DNA of 64,000 nucleotides. Origin: Acidimicrobiaceae bacterium (GTDB lineage Bacteria > Actinomycetota > Acidimicrobiia > Acidimicrobiales > RAAP-2). Below are positions 1 through 8,002 of this stretch, piece by piece. The notes beneath the pieces are model-generated. The model was not told the DNA's origin, searched no databases, and saw nothing but the letters and a program-made list of their open reading frames with translations. The DNA is taken from positions 1 through 64,000 of the forward strand of contig PKXA01000022.1 of the NCBI GenBank assembly GCA_003133325.1. The letters run 5' to 3'. A program made the position numbers and the translations under genes. The number at the start of each line of letters is the position of its first letter. Position 1 is the stretch's first letter.

Positions 1-683
1 GATGCCATCCGGAAATTCGATCAACAATGGGAACGCAAGCCTGGCCGTCCTCCCAATCGCACGCGGAGCGCTGCCTGAGACAACTGCACTCATAGGAGTC
101 TCGCCAAACGTAGGTGGCCACATCACCGATGGCGACAGCGCTTTGACCTCAAACTTCCCTTTCCGAAGCCATTGCGGACTGATCATTGGCACGGTCATGC
201 GACGTTCCGCAGCTCTGACCAGCCACTTTCCATCACAACAAGGCGTGGACCTGAAGTGCGTCGGAGGACCGACTGGCAACTTAGGTCCACGCCCTGTAAT
301 CCGGCTCTTCGCGTTGAACTGGGGAATATGACGTAACGAGGTATCCGCGAACGCGGCCAGGGGCCGTCCCGTCATCGTTGTGGTTGCTTGAGGACTCCAA
401 CGAGGAGGACGATGCCGCGTGCCTAACCGACGTCACCCGAGCGAGCAGTTCGTGCAACACAGGGTTCATCGGCGCCATAACGGGCAACACGGGGTAGCCA
501 ACAAGTCTTCGGGGGTACCGGCTGTGGGCGTTCTCGGTTCAGCGAGTCCAGGGCGTTGGAAATGGGGTGCGGTATGCTTCGACTCCCCTCCGATTGGGCC
601 AGCTAGGTCGTGAACTTACTATTTGAACTTACTGACCAAATCGGATCGCAGTAGACAGGGCAGAAAGTGGCTCTGAACAGGAA

Positions 684-761
684 CGGGCTGTGGCGCAGCT
701 TGGTTAGCGCGCTTGACTGGGGGTCAAGAGGTCCCGGGTTCAAATCCCGGCAGCCCGACCA
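684..761 (+). tRNA. tRNA-Pro(GGG), CCA encoded
   Basis: Cloverleaf readable by eye: acceptor CGGGCTG/CAGCCCG, anticodon stem CTTGA/TCAAG with loop CTGGGGG (anticodon GGG), T-arm CCGGG-TTCAAAT-CCCGG, 3' ACCA. Confidence 0.96.
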
Positions 762-764
762 GAG

Positions 765-793
765 AAGGCCCCAGGTCGCTCACCTGGGGCCTT
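765..793 (+). terminator. Strong hairpin after tRNA-Pro (AAGGCCCCAGGT-CGCTC-ACCTGGGGCCTT)
   Basis: Perfect 12-bp stem, 5-nt loop, immediately downstream of the tRNA. Confidence 0.8.
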
Positions 794-929
794 CATCGGG
801 GGTCGTGCGACCCGCTCATTCGGCCCACAGACTGCGAGATGCAACCAGTGGGCACATCAGCGGCCATTTCCAACCATCCGCCGCACCTGCACTCGCGTTG
901 CCTACCGGCCATTCGCATAGGGTCACCCC

Positions 930-1448
930 ATGCCCATCTACCAATTAGGCGATCTCATCCCGACCATCGACCCTGAGGCGTATGTGCATCCCGACGCCGT
1001 CATTATCGGGGATGTCACCCTCGGCCCCGAGACGACAGTCTGGCCGTGTGCCGTACTCCGAGGGGACTTCGGGACAATTGCCGTGGGAGCCCGCACTTCC
1101 ATTCAGGACGGAACCGTGATCCATGCCGGACCCGAGTTCCCCACCATGGTGGGCAACGGCTGCGTTATCGGTCATCTGGCCCACCTCGAAGGCTGCACCC
1201 TCGAAGACGATTGCCTGGTTGGTTCAGGCTCGGTGGTACTCCACCATGCAGTCATCGAGTCCGGTGCCACCGTGGGAGCCAACGCCGTCGTTCCCAACCG
1301 GATGGTGGTTCCCGCCGAATCACTGGCGATAGGGGTCCCTGCTGTCATCAAACCCGGAAAATCGAGTCTGAGGCTGATTCAGCTCTCCTCCGCCGAGTAC
1401 GTGAAGAATGGCCAACACTACAAAAAGGAACTGACCCGCATCGACTGA
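930..1448 (+). CDS. Gamma carbonic anhydrase family protein (left-handed beta-helix hexapeptide)
   Basis: ORF 172 aa; hexapeptide-repeat pattern and conserved HP/GH blocks (VIHAG, VIGHLAHLEGC). Confidence 0.9.
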   Translation: MPIYQLGDLIPTIDPEAYVHPDAVIIGDVTLGPETTVWPCAVLRGDFGTIAVGARTSIQDGTVIHAGPEFPTMVGNGCVIGHLAHLEGCTLEDDCLVGSGSVVLHHAVIESGATVGANAVVPNRMVVPAESLAIGVPAVIKPGKSSLRLIQLSSAEYVKNGQHYKKELTRID

Positions 1449-1518
1449 CTGACCATTTCGCTGAGGCTCCAAAAGAGCCATCCCCACCCAGGGTGGCAAG
1501 AGGCGACAGAATCGATCA

Positions 1519-2493
1519 ATGCAGGGAACCCTCACTCGTGACGGCACAACAGTCACAGCAACCCGGAACCTCATCGACCAGAGCCTCTCCTCGGGGACGT
1601 TCTTCTGGCTCGATCTCGACGGTGTCGACAGTGAGGCCCACGATGTCCTCCTCACTACGTTTCACGTCCACCATTTGGCGGTGGACGATGCTCAGAACTT
1701 CGGCCAGCGTCCGAAGATCGAGGACTACGACAACTTCACCTACCTGGTGGTCCACGGGGCAGGTCTCGATGGGAAAGGAACCCTTGAAGTTCATTTCATC
1801 ATCGCCGAACACTTTGTCATCACCGTTCACCGCGGCAGCTGCCCGGCCTTGGACAGCGTGCGTGCTCGGGCGGGGCGGCCCAGCGCCCCCAAACTCGTGG
1901 CGCCCCAGATCGCTTTGCTCTATCTGCTGATCGACCTCCTGGTGGATAGCTTCTTTCCATTCCTTGATGCGTTCGACAACCAGATCGATGAACTCGAGGA
2001 CGCTATTCTGGTGAATCCCACCAACCAGCAATTGGGGACGTTGTTCGACCTCAAACGCAACCTGATCTCGGTGCGGAAGGTGGTCACCCCCCAACGTGAC
2101 ATGTTCGCCGGCATCATCTCAGGAGTCACCCCTATTCCTGGTATGACTGACGAAGGTCAGCGGTACTTGCGCGACATCTACGACCACTTGATCCGGATCA
2201 GTGACCTGGTCGACAGTTACCGCGACCTGCTGAGCGGGGCTCTCGATACCCACCTGTCCACGGTGTCGAATCGCCTCAACGTGGTGATGAAGCAACTGAC
2301 GATCATTGCCACCATCTTCCTTCCCCTCACCTTCGTCACCGGATTCTTCGGCCAGAACTTCGCGTGGTTGGTTACCCGGATCAACACTGGATGGGCGTTC
2401 GTGATCTTTGCCATCGGTCTCGAAGTCGCCTGTGCCCTCGGACTGGCGGTCTATTTCCGCAAGAAGGGGTGGCTGGGCGCGGATTCTGGTTAG
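1519..2493 (+). CDS. CorA family magnesium/divalent cation transporter
   Basis: ORF 324 aa; C-terminal two-TM region with TFVTGFFGQNFAW (GxN signature region). Confidence 0.9.
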   Translation: MQGTLTRDGTTVTATRNLIDQSLSSGTFFWLDLDGVDSEAHDVLLTTFHVHHLAVDDAQNFGQRPKIEDYDNFTYLVVHGAGLDGKGTLEVHFIIAEHFVITVHRGSCPALDSVRARAGRPSAPKLVAPQIALLYLLIDLLVDSFFPFLDAFDNQIDELEDAILVNPTNQQLGTLFDLKRNLISVRKVVTPQRDMFAGIISGVTPIPGMTDEGQRYLRDIYDHLIRISDLVDSYRDLLSGALDTHLSTVSNRLNVVMKQLTIIATIFLPLTFVTGFFGQNFAWLVTRINTGWAFVIFAIGLEVACALGLAVYFRKKGWLGADSG

Positions 2494-2511
2494 TCCGATT
2501 AGGTGGTTCTG

Positions 2512-2775
2512 CTACTTCGGACCATCTCTGAGCACGCCCCTCCATGATCGCCACGACATGACGGAGAGGACCGAGAACGCGGAGAGCAGTGAGGCCGCTC
2601 CCAGGAATGAACCCACCGACGCCACTGATACCGCCGACCCCACCGATCCGATGGAGAGGATCGACCCCACCGATCCGATGGAGAGGATCGACCCTTTCGA
2701 GTTGATGGAAAGGATCGAATCCGTTGAGTTCACCGACCAGAGAGCGTTGCCCACCGAGTGTTTCGAGCTCGACAT
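2512..2775 (-). CDS. Small Ser-x-x triplet-repeat protein (SILSIGSVG repeats)
   Basis: Minus-frame ORF, internal ATG at 2775; SxxSxx periodicity over most of the length; codirectional 44 nt after the lipoprotein gene. The opposite strand is also open, so strand assignment is moderate. Confidence 0.55.
   Translation of the reverse strand: MSSSKHSVGNALWSVNSTDSILSINSKGSILSIGSVGSILSIGSVGSAVSVASVGSFLGAASLLSAFSVLSVMSWRSWRGVLRDGPK
2641..2694. repeat. Two perfect tandem copies of a 27-bp unit (CACCGATCCGATGGAGAGGATCGACCC)
   Basis: Copies at 2641-2667 and 2668-2694 are identical by direct reading. Confidence 0.95.
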
Positions 2776-2819
2776 GGCTCCAGTATGCCCGTCGCGGTCC
2801 GGACTCACATGCGGAGCCG

Positions 2820-3347
2820 CTATGGGGTTCGAACGGCCGATCCGGCAGCATTGACGACATACCAACGCCCGCCGAGATTGGTAAGGGCCTGGCCGGTGGC
2901 CTGGCCCGGGGCAGTGTCTTGCGGCCAGGTGTAAAGAGGCCAACCGTTATAGGTGATCTGGGTCGTCCCATCGGCCCGAGGCGAAGTACCGAGCAGCGCT
3001 GGCTTGATGCCTGGTCCGGCGATGGGTGTTCCCGTACCCGGTTGCAGTACGAGAGGTGGCCACTGCACCGCGCAGAGACTCACGCACGTTGACGGGGCTC
3101 CCTGGTGATCAGCGGCGAACAGATAGACGGTCAACCCCCTCCCATCCACCAACACCCCACCGAGCCCCGACACCGTTCCGATCTTCACTTCGTCGGCCGG
3201 GCCATTCTCGAAATTCGGCGTCGAGCCGCCGTAGGGGGCGCGCACGGCAACCCCCGGGGCAGTACTGCAGCCACCGAGAAGGCATACGACCAACAGGAGA
3301 CCACTGGCAATGCCGCGCCGAGGCAACGAAACGGAGCGCACGTTCAT
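2820..3347 (-). CDS. Secreted lipoprotein, Secreted_repeat/COG4315-like
   Basis: Signal peptide with lipobox LLGGC; GLTVYLFAADHQG...CVSLCAVQWPPL motif; ATG at 3347 overlaps upstream stop. Confidence 0.8.
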   Translation of the reverse strand: MNVRSVSLPRRGIASGLLLVVCLLGGCSTAPGVAVRAPYGGSTPNFENGPADEVKIGTVSGLGGVLVDGRGLTVYLFAADHQGAPSTCVSLCAVQWPPLVLQPGTGTPIAGPGIKPALLGTSPRADGTTQITYNGWPLYTWPQDTAPGQATGQALTNLGGRWYVVNAAGSAVRTP

Positions 3348-3958
3348 CGGGTGGTCGGATCGTGGTGAGCCGCTTCGATTGCCTCGAGCGTAGGGCTCGG
3401 ATAGGCGCCGCGACCCGGCCGCCACCCGGCCGCCAGCTTCTGTTCGGCAACTCCACCTTCGGCCCAGATATGGCAGGTATTTCGGACCCAAGGGCTATGC
3501 GTTCCGGTAATCAGGTCTTCCGATTTCCCACGAGCGACCGCCAGTGCCCGCTTCGACGTCACCGCCTGGATGACAACCGGACCCAACGATCTGGCGAGGT
3601 GCTCAAGGTGAGAGCACCCTTGTGGCCCTCCGAACAGGTTCTGCACTTGGCGGGTGAAACCCCGTCCGACCTGCAATCCCGCCAAGCCTCTGAAGGCAAA
3701 GAGGATCCATGGGCATTCGGCGTGGGGAAACACGTGCATCAACGCGTCGGACTCGACGATGATCAGGTCGTCGACTCGAACGGTGACCCGAAGCTCCATG
3801 TCATGGACATGCTGGACAGCGGTGCCGTCGGCGGCCCACGGGCGGGTGTCACGCAGACGCCCGACGATGGTCAGGTCATCTTCGCCGTCAAACGCTTGAT
3901 ACTCGATGGTCCGCACGTGGAGTGGAACGGGAGGACTCTCCGAGGGACTGCCGTTCAT
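3344..3958 (-). CDS. DUF2889 domain-containing protein
   Basis: ORF continues from 3994; internal ATG at 3958 gives a 4-nt overlap with the upstream gene; RTIEYQAFDGEDDLTIVGRLRDTRPW pattern resembles DUF2889. Confidence 0.7.
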   Translation of the reverse strand: MNGSPSESPPVPLHVRTIEYQAFDGEDDLTIVGRLRDTRPWAADGTAVQHVHDMELRVTVRVDDLIIVESDALMHVFPHAECPWILFAFRGLAGLQVGRGFTRQVQNLFGGPQGCSHLEHLARSLGPVVIQAVTSKRALAVARGKSEDLITGTHSPWVRNTCHIWAEGGVAEQKLAAGWRPGRGAYPSPTLEAIEAAHHDPTTR

Positions 3959-4332
3959 TTGGGTGAAGGGAGGTCGACGATGACGTACGACCACAGTTCG
4001 CTGTGGACACCGACCGGCGGGGGAGAGTCTGTCCTGGGAGCCTGGGGTCGATCGGTGTCAGCGTGTTCTTGTGGATTCGCATCTTCACGTTCAGATTGAC
4101 CGCGGTGCCCATGAGCAAATGCGGGGGACGAAACCCACGCGTTGAACGAATCCTCGTCCCTCCACCTGGTGACGACCAGCCACGTGCTTCGGTCGTCGTT
4201 CGGCTGCATGAGCTCAAACCCCTCGAAGCCATCCGCGTCGTCGACCGCGCCGGCCCGGCTGGCAAACCTCCGGCCCAGTTCGTCACCCGATCCCTCGCGT
4301 ACGGTAATGGCGTTGATCTTCACGACTGTCAT
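3955..4332 (-). CDS. Antibiotic biosynthesis monooxygenase (ABM)-fold protein, heme-degrading monooxygenase-like
   Basis: ORF 125 aa; MTVVKINAITV...FEGFELMQPNDDRSTWLVVTRWRDEDSFNAWVSSPAF. Confidence 0.8.
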   Translation of the reverse strand: MTVVKINAITVREGSGDELGRRFASRAGAVDDADGFEGFELMQPNDDRSTWLVVTRWRDEDSFNAWVSSPAFAHGHRGQSEREDANPQEHADTDRPQAPRTDSPPPVGVHSELWSYVIVDLPSPK

Positions 4333-4433
4333 GACTTGATCATTGCTTCCCCGGCGGGCGGGTCCAAATCCACGGGCCAGGGTTCCGCGCGCCGCCGATG
4401 TGCGGAGATTGTCGATCCTGGTCCCTCTGTGGT

Positions 4434-4459
4434 CACACCGGCGTAATTACGCCGGTGTG
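4434..4459. promoter_or_regulatory. Perfect 26-bp palindrome CACACCGGCGTAATTACGCCGGTGTG, candidate operator
   Basis: Exact inverted repeat read directly; lies between divergent genes (starts 4332 minus and 4532 plus). Confidence 0.75.
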
Positions 4460-4531
4460 GTATCCTCACCCCGAGGTTGACGGTGATCCGTCGGAATGAT
4501 GTCAACCTCTTGTCGAGGTGGAGGTAACTTG

Positions 4532-5047
4532 ATGGTCCCGAGCAGCCGAGATGCCGTCCAAGGGGAGGGCTTCCGGGGTCCCCAGGTGTGTTCCCTGGTG
4601 GGAATCACCTATCGCCAACTCGACTACTGGGCCCGCACCGGCTTGTTGCGACCTTCGATCACCGATGCCAACGGGAGCGGCACACAACGTCGATATTCGT
4701 ACGGCGATGTCCTCGAGCTCAAAGTCATCAAGCGTCTCCTCGATGCCGGACTCAAACTGCAACAGGCCCGCCAAGCAGTGGAGTGCCTTCGAGAGGACCT
4801 GGGAGCGGACCTCACCTCGGCCCAGCTGGTGCTGGCCGGCTCCCGTTCCGTTCTGGCCCATTCCAACGGAGAGGTTGTCGACCTGCTCGCCGGAGGCCAA
4901 GGTGTGTTCAACATTCTTCCGCTTTCCGGGGTTGTGAAGGAACTCGAAGCTGCCATCGTTGAGATACAGATTCCGATACCGGCCCTCCGGTCGCCTCGTC
5001 ATCCGGCCGCCGTCTACATGGCATCGGCTGAGGCAGCCCAACGTTGA
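4532..5047 (+). CDS. MerR family transcriptional regulator (resembles mycobacterial Rv1830/ResR type)
   Basis: ITYRQLDYWARTGLLRPSI HTH and EVVDLLAGGQGVFNI C-terminal motif; SD GGAGG at 4520-4524. Confidence 0.88.
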   Translation: MVPSSRDAVQGEGFRGPQVCSLVGITYRQLDYWARTGLLRPSITDANGSGTQRRYSYGDVLELKVIKRLLDAGLKLQQARQAVECLREDLGADLTSAQLVLAGSRSVLAHSNGEVVDLLAGGQGVFNILPLSGVVKELEAAIVEIQIPIPALRSPRHPAAVYMASAEAAQR

Positions 5048-5442
5048 CCGTGGTGGCGTCGGGGTTGGAGTATCGGTCACCGATCGATCTGACCCGGTTC
5101 GCTCACGAATCCGAACGGCGGTTTGCCCGGGTCCTCGACTTCTACGACGTCCCGTGGGAGTACGAGCCGGTCGAGTTTTCTCTCCGGTGGGACGCTAACG
5201 GACGCACGGTCGCAGGTTTCCGTCCGGATTTCTGGCTCCCGGAACAGCGGTTGTTCGTGGAGGTGACCACGCTCAATCAGCGCCTTGTCACCAAAAAGAA
5301 CCGAAAGGTTCGGCGCATGGGCGAGCTCTACCCCGAGGTGCGGATCAAGATCCTCTACCAGCGCGACACACTGGCGTTGCTGGCCAAATATGGGCTGGCG
5401 GCAACCGACCCGGGGGATTGGGGCTCGGTTCGCTCAGCGTGA
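5044..5442 (+). CDS. Conserved hypothetical, PD-(D/E)XK nuclease-like fold
   Basis: ORF 132 aa starting TTG, overlaps MerR stop; FRPDFWLPEQRLFVEVTTLNQRLVTKKNRK. Confidence 0.7.
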   Translation: MTVVASGLEYRSPIDLTRFAHESERRFARVLDFYDVPWEYEPVEFSLRWDANGRTVAGFRPDFWLPEQRLFVEVTTLNQRLVTKKNRKVRRMGELYPEVRIKILYQRDTLALLAKYGLAATDPGDWGSVRSA

Positions 5443-5476
5443 CCGTACCGGTCGAGCCTGCCAGTAGCCTTTCGGC

Positions 5477-6604
5477 GTGAACGAGGCCTCGCCTGACTCC
5501 GGCAATTCCATCGCTGCTGAACCTGGGCACTCCTTGCGGCGTACGCCCCTGCTCAATGCCCACCGGGGACTGGGCGCCAAACTGGTGGGCTTCGGGGGCT
5601 GGGAGATGCCGCTGGCCTATCCGAGCGGAACGTTGGCCGAACACCGCGCATGTCGTACCGATGCAGTGGCGTTCGACGTAAGCCACTTGGGAACTGTCCG
5701 GGTCTCCGGCACCGGCGGGTTCGACCGCCTTCAGGCCGCACTGTCCAACGATCTCCGCCGAGTGGGTCCGGGTCGGGCCCAGTACACCCACCTTCTCTCC
5801 GAGGACGACGGCTCGGTGGTCGACGACATCATCGTGTGGTGGGTATCCGACGATGTCTTCGACGTGATGCCCAACGCCTCCAATACCGCCCGGGTCGTCG
5901 ACGCCATCGGCGGAGAGGACACTACCGAATCCCGTGCCATCATCGCCGTCCAGGGGCCGATGGCCCGGTCCCGATTGGAGACCATCGTCCCGGGCGCCGC
6001 CGCGGTTCCCCGTTTTGGGGTTGCCGGATTCGAATGGGAGGGCGTTCCGTGCCTGGTGGCCGGCACTGGGTACACCGGTGAGGACGGCGTCGAGTGCGCA
6101 GTGCCAGCAGACACCGCCGAGTCACTCTGGTCAGCGATTCTGGGCACCGGCGTGCATCCGGCTGGTCTCGGTGCTCGGGACACACTTCGCCTCGAGGCCG
6201 CCCTTCCCCTGCACGGTCACGAGCTGGGACCAGGGATCACCCCGCTGCAGGCTGGGCTCGGTTGGGTCATCGGTTGGGACAAGCCGGCGTTCCGCGGCCG
6301 GGATGCCCTGCTGGCCGAAAAGAAGGCGGGACCACGTCGGAGGTTGGTCGGATTGGCCACCGAGGGTCGCCAGCCTCCGAGGGAGGGATCTCCGGTGACA
6401 AAGGGCAACAATACTGTCGGGACCGTCACCAGCGGCAATTTCTCTCCCATGTTGGGGCATGGGATCGCCCTGGCTCTGGTGGACACCACCACCGAGGTCA
6501 GCCCGCAAACGACACTTACCATCGAGCAGCGCGGACGAGCCATGACAGCCACCGTGGTGAAGACGCCATTTGTCCGAGCCGGGCAATGGGCCACCGGCAA
6601 CTGA
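5477..6604 (+). CDS. gcvT: Glycine cleavage system aminomethyltransferase (T protein)
   Basis: ORF 375 aa; GGWEMPLAYPSGTLAEHRACRTDAVAFDVSHLG; followed by gcvPA/gcvPB. Confidence 0.93.
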   Translation: MNEASPDSGNSIAAEPGHSLRRTPLLNAHRGLGAKLVGFGGWEMPLAYPSGTLAEHRACRTDAVAFDVSHLGTVRVSGTGGFDRLQAALSNDLRRVGPGRAQYTHLLSEDDGSVVDDIIVWWVSDDVFDVMPNASNTARVVDAIGGEDTTESRAIIAVQGPMARSRLETIVPGAAAVPRFGVAGFEWEGVPCLVAGTGYTGEDGVECAVPADTAESLWSAILGTGVHPAGLGARDTLRLEAALPLHGHELGPGITPLQAGLGWVIGWDKPAFRGRDALLAEKKAGPRRRLVGLATEGRQPPREGSPVTKGNNTVGTVTSGNFSPMLGHGIALALVDTTTEVSPQTTLTIEQRGRAMTATVVKTPFVRAGQWATGN

Positions 6605-6643
6605 ACCCATGACCGGATATCGACACACACCACCCAAGGAGCA

Positions 6644-8002
6644 GTGAAGAGCGTGGGCACTTACATTCCCCATACCGAAGACGAAGTTGCGAGCATGCTC
6701 GCCTTCTTGGGACTTTCCACCATCGACGAGCTCTTCGATGCCGTGCCCGAGGCACTGAGGCTCCAGCGTGGCCTGGAACTGGCCGATGGAGCCGGAGAGC
6801 CGGACGTACTCGCCCATATGGACGCCTACGCCGATCGCAACCTGGCCCGAAACGACCGGCTCCTGTGTTTCGCCGGAGGGGGTGCGTACGACCACGAGAT
6901 CCCGGCGGTGACGAAGGCCCTGGCCGGGCGGTCCGAGTTCGTCACGTCCTATACGCCCTATCAACCCGAAGTCGCGCAGGGGGTGTTGCAGGCGATGTTC
7001 GAATTCCAGACCCTGATCGCCCGACTCTTCGGGTTGCCGGTGGCCAATGCGTCGCTCTACGACGGAGCCAGCGCCACCGTTGAGGCAGTCAATCTGGGGG
7101 TAGCTGCCTCGGGACGCAGCACGGTGTGGGTATCGGAGGGGATCCATCCCCATTGGCGTCAGATGCTCACCACCTGCGCAGCCGGGACCGGGCACCGGCT
7201 TCGCACCGTCAACCTGGTTGACGGTGTCACCGTGTGGCCACGTGTTGAGGTTCCATCTGACGATCAGCCCGGAGTTCTCCTGGTTGGCTACCCGAACTAT
7301 CTGGGGTGCTTGGAAGACATCCCCGCCGCCCGCGCTGTGTGCGATGACACCGGGGCTCTTTTGGTGGTCGCCACAGACCCCGTGTCGTTGGGGCTGTTGA
7401 AATCACCGGGGGAATCAGGTGCAGATGTGGTGGTGGGGGAGGGGCAGATGTTCGGTACGGCACTCGGGTTCGGTGGTCCGTATCTGGGCCTCTTTGCCTG
7501 TGCCCAGTCGCACGTGAGACGGCTTCCCGGACGCTTGGTCGGAGAAACCGTGGACGTCGAAGGTCGACGCGCCTATGTCACCACCCTTCGGGCCCGCGAA
7601 CAGGACATCCGAAGGGAGAAGGCCACCTCCAATGTCTGCACCAACCAGACGTTGATGGCGGTCACCGCCGCGATTCAGCTGGGATGGCTGGGTACGGCCG
7701 GTTTGGCCGAGCTCGCGCTGCGATGTGCCAGAGCCACCCGCTATGCCCGGGATGCGCTGGTGGCGATCGATGGGGTGACCGCGTATGCCGATGCACCGGT
7801 GGTCCGAGAATTCGCGGTCCGGACCCCGATACCCGCCGACACGGTCGTCGAACGAATGGCCGACGCCGGGTTCCTGGCCGGTATCCCACTTGGAGACCAG
7901 TTCGACCAGGGTGAGCACGGATTGCTGATTGCGGTGACCGAACGCCGGACCCGGGATGAAATCGACGCCTACGTGGCGGCCTTCGCCAAGGCGGTGGCCT
8001 GA
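6644..8002 (+). CDS. gcvPA: Glycine dehydrogenase (decarboxylating) subunit 1
   Basis: ORF 452 aa; YIPHTEDEVASMLAFLG, YTPYQPEVAQGVLQAMFEFQT, NVCTNQTLMA. Confidence 0.93.
   Translation: MKSVGTYIPHTEDEVASMLAFLGLSTIDELFDAVPEALRLQRGLELADGAGEPDVLAHMDAYADRNLARNDRLLCFAGGGAYDHEIPAVTKALAGRSEFVTSYTPYQPEVAQGVLQAMFEFQTLIARLFGLPVANASLYDGASATVEAVNLGVAASGRSTVWVSEGIHPHWRQMLTTCAAGTGHRLRTVNLVDGVTVWPRVEVPSDDQPGVLLVGYPNYLGCLEDIPAARAVCDDTGALLVVATDPVSLGLLKSPGESGADVVVGEGQMFGTALGFGGPYLGLFACAQSHVRRLPGRLVGETVDVEGRRAYVTTLRAREQDIRREKATSNVCTNQTLMAVTAAIQLGWLGTAGLAELALRCARATRYARDALVAIDGVTAYADAPVVREFAVRTPIPADTVVERMADAGFLAGIPLGDQFDQGEHGLLIAVTERRTRDEIDAYVAAFAKAVA

Noticed and set aside
609-633. Direct repeat TGAACTTACT (two copies, 13-bp spacing) upstream of tRNA-Pro
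   Set aside because: Short, no convincing -35/-10 spacing; could be chance
1-660. Several short ORFs (2..331 +, 281..490 -, 419..613 +) before tRNA-Pro
   Set aside because: No recognisable domain, no RBS support and no consistent coding signal; possibly decayed sequence, so not called
2408-2854. Plus-strand ORF with DPTDPMERIDPTDPMERID repeats
   Set aside because: Opposite frame of the SILSIGSVG ORF; the minus frame matches a pattern I recall in actinobacteria and is codirectional with the adjacent operon. Not fully excluded
3026-4099. 357-aa plus-strand ORF
   Set aside because: Antisense shadow of the DUF2889/lipoprotein genes; Arg/Pro-rich composition typical of spurious high-GC frames
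5443-5476. Possible glycine riboswitch before gcvT
   Set aside because: Only 34 nt separate the preceding ORF from gcvT; no room for or sign of the tandem aptamer
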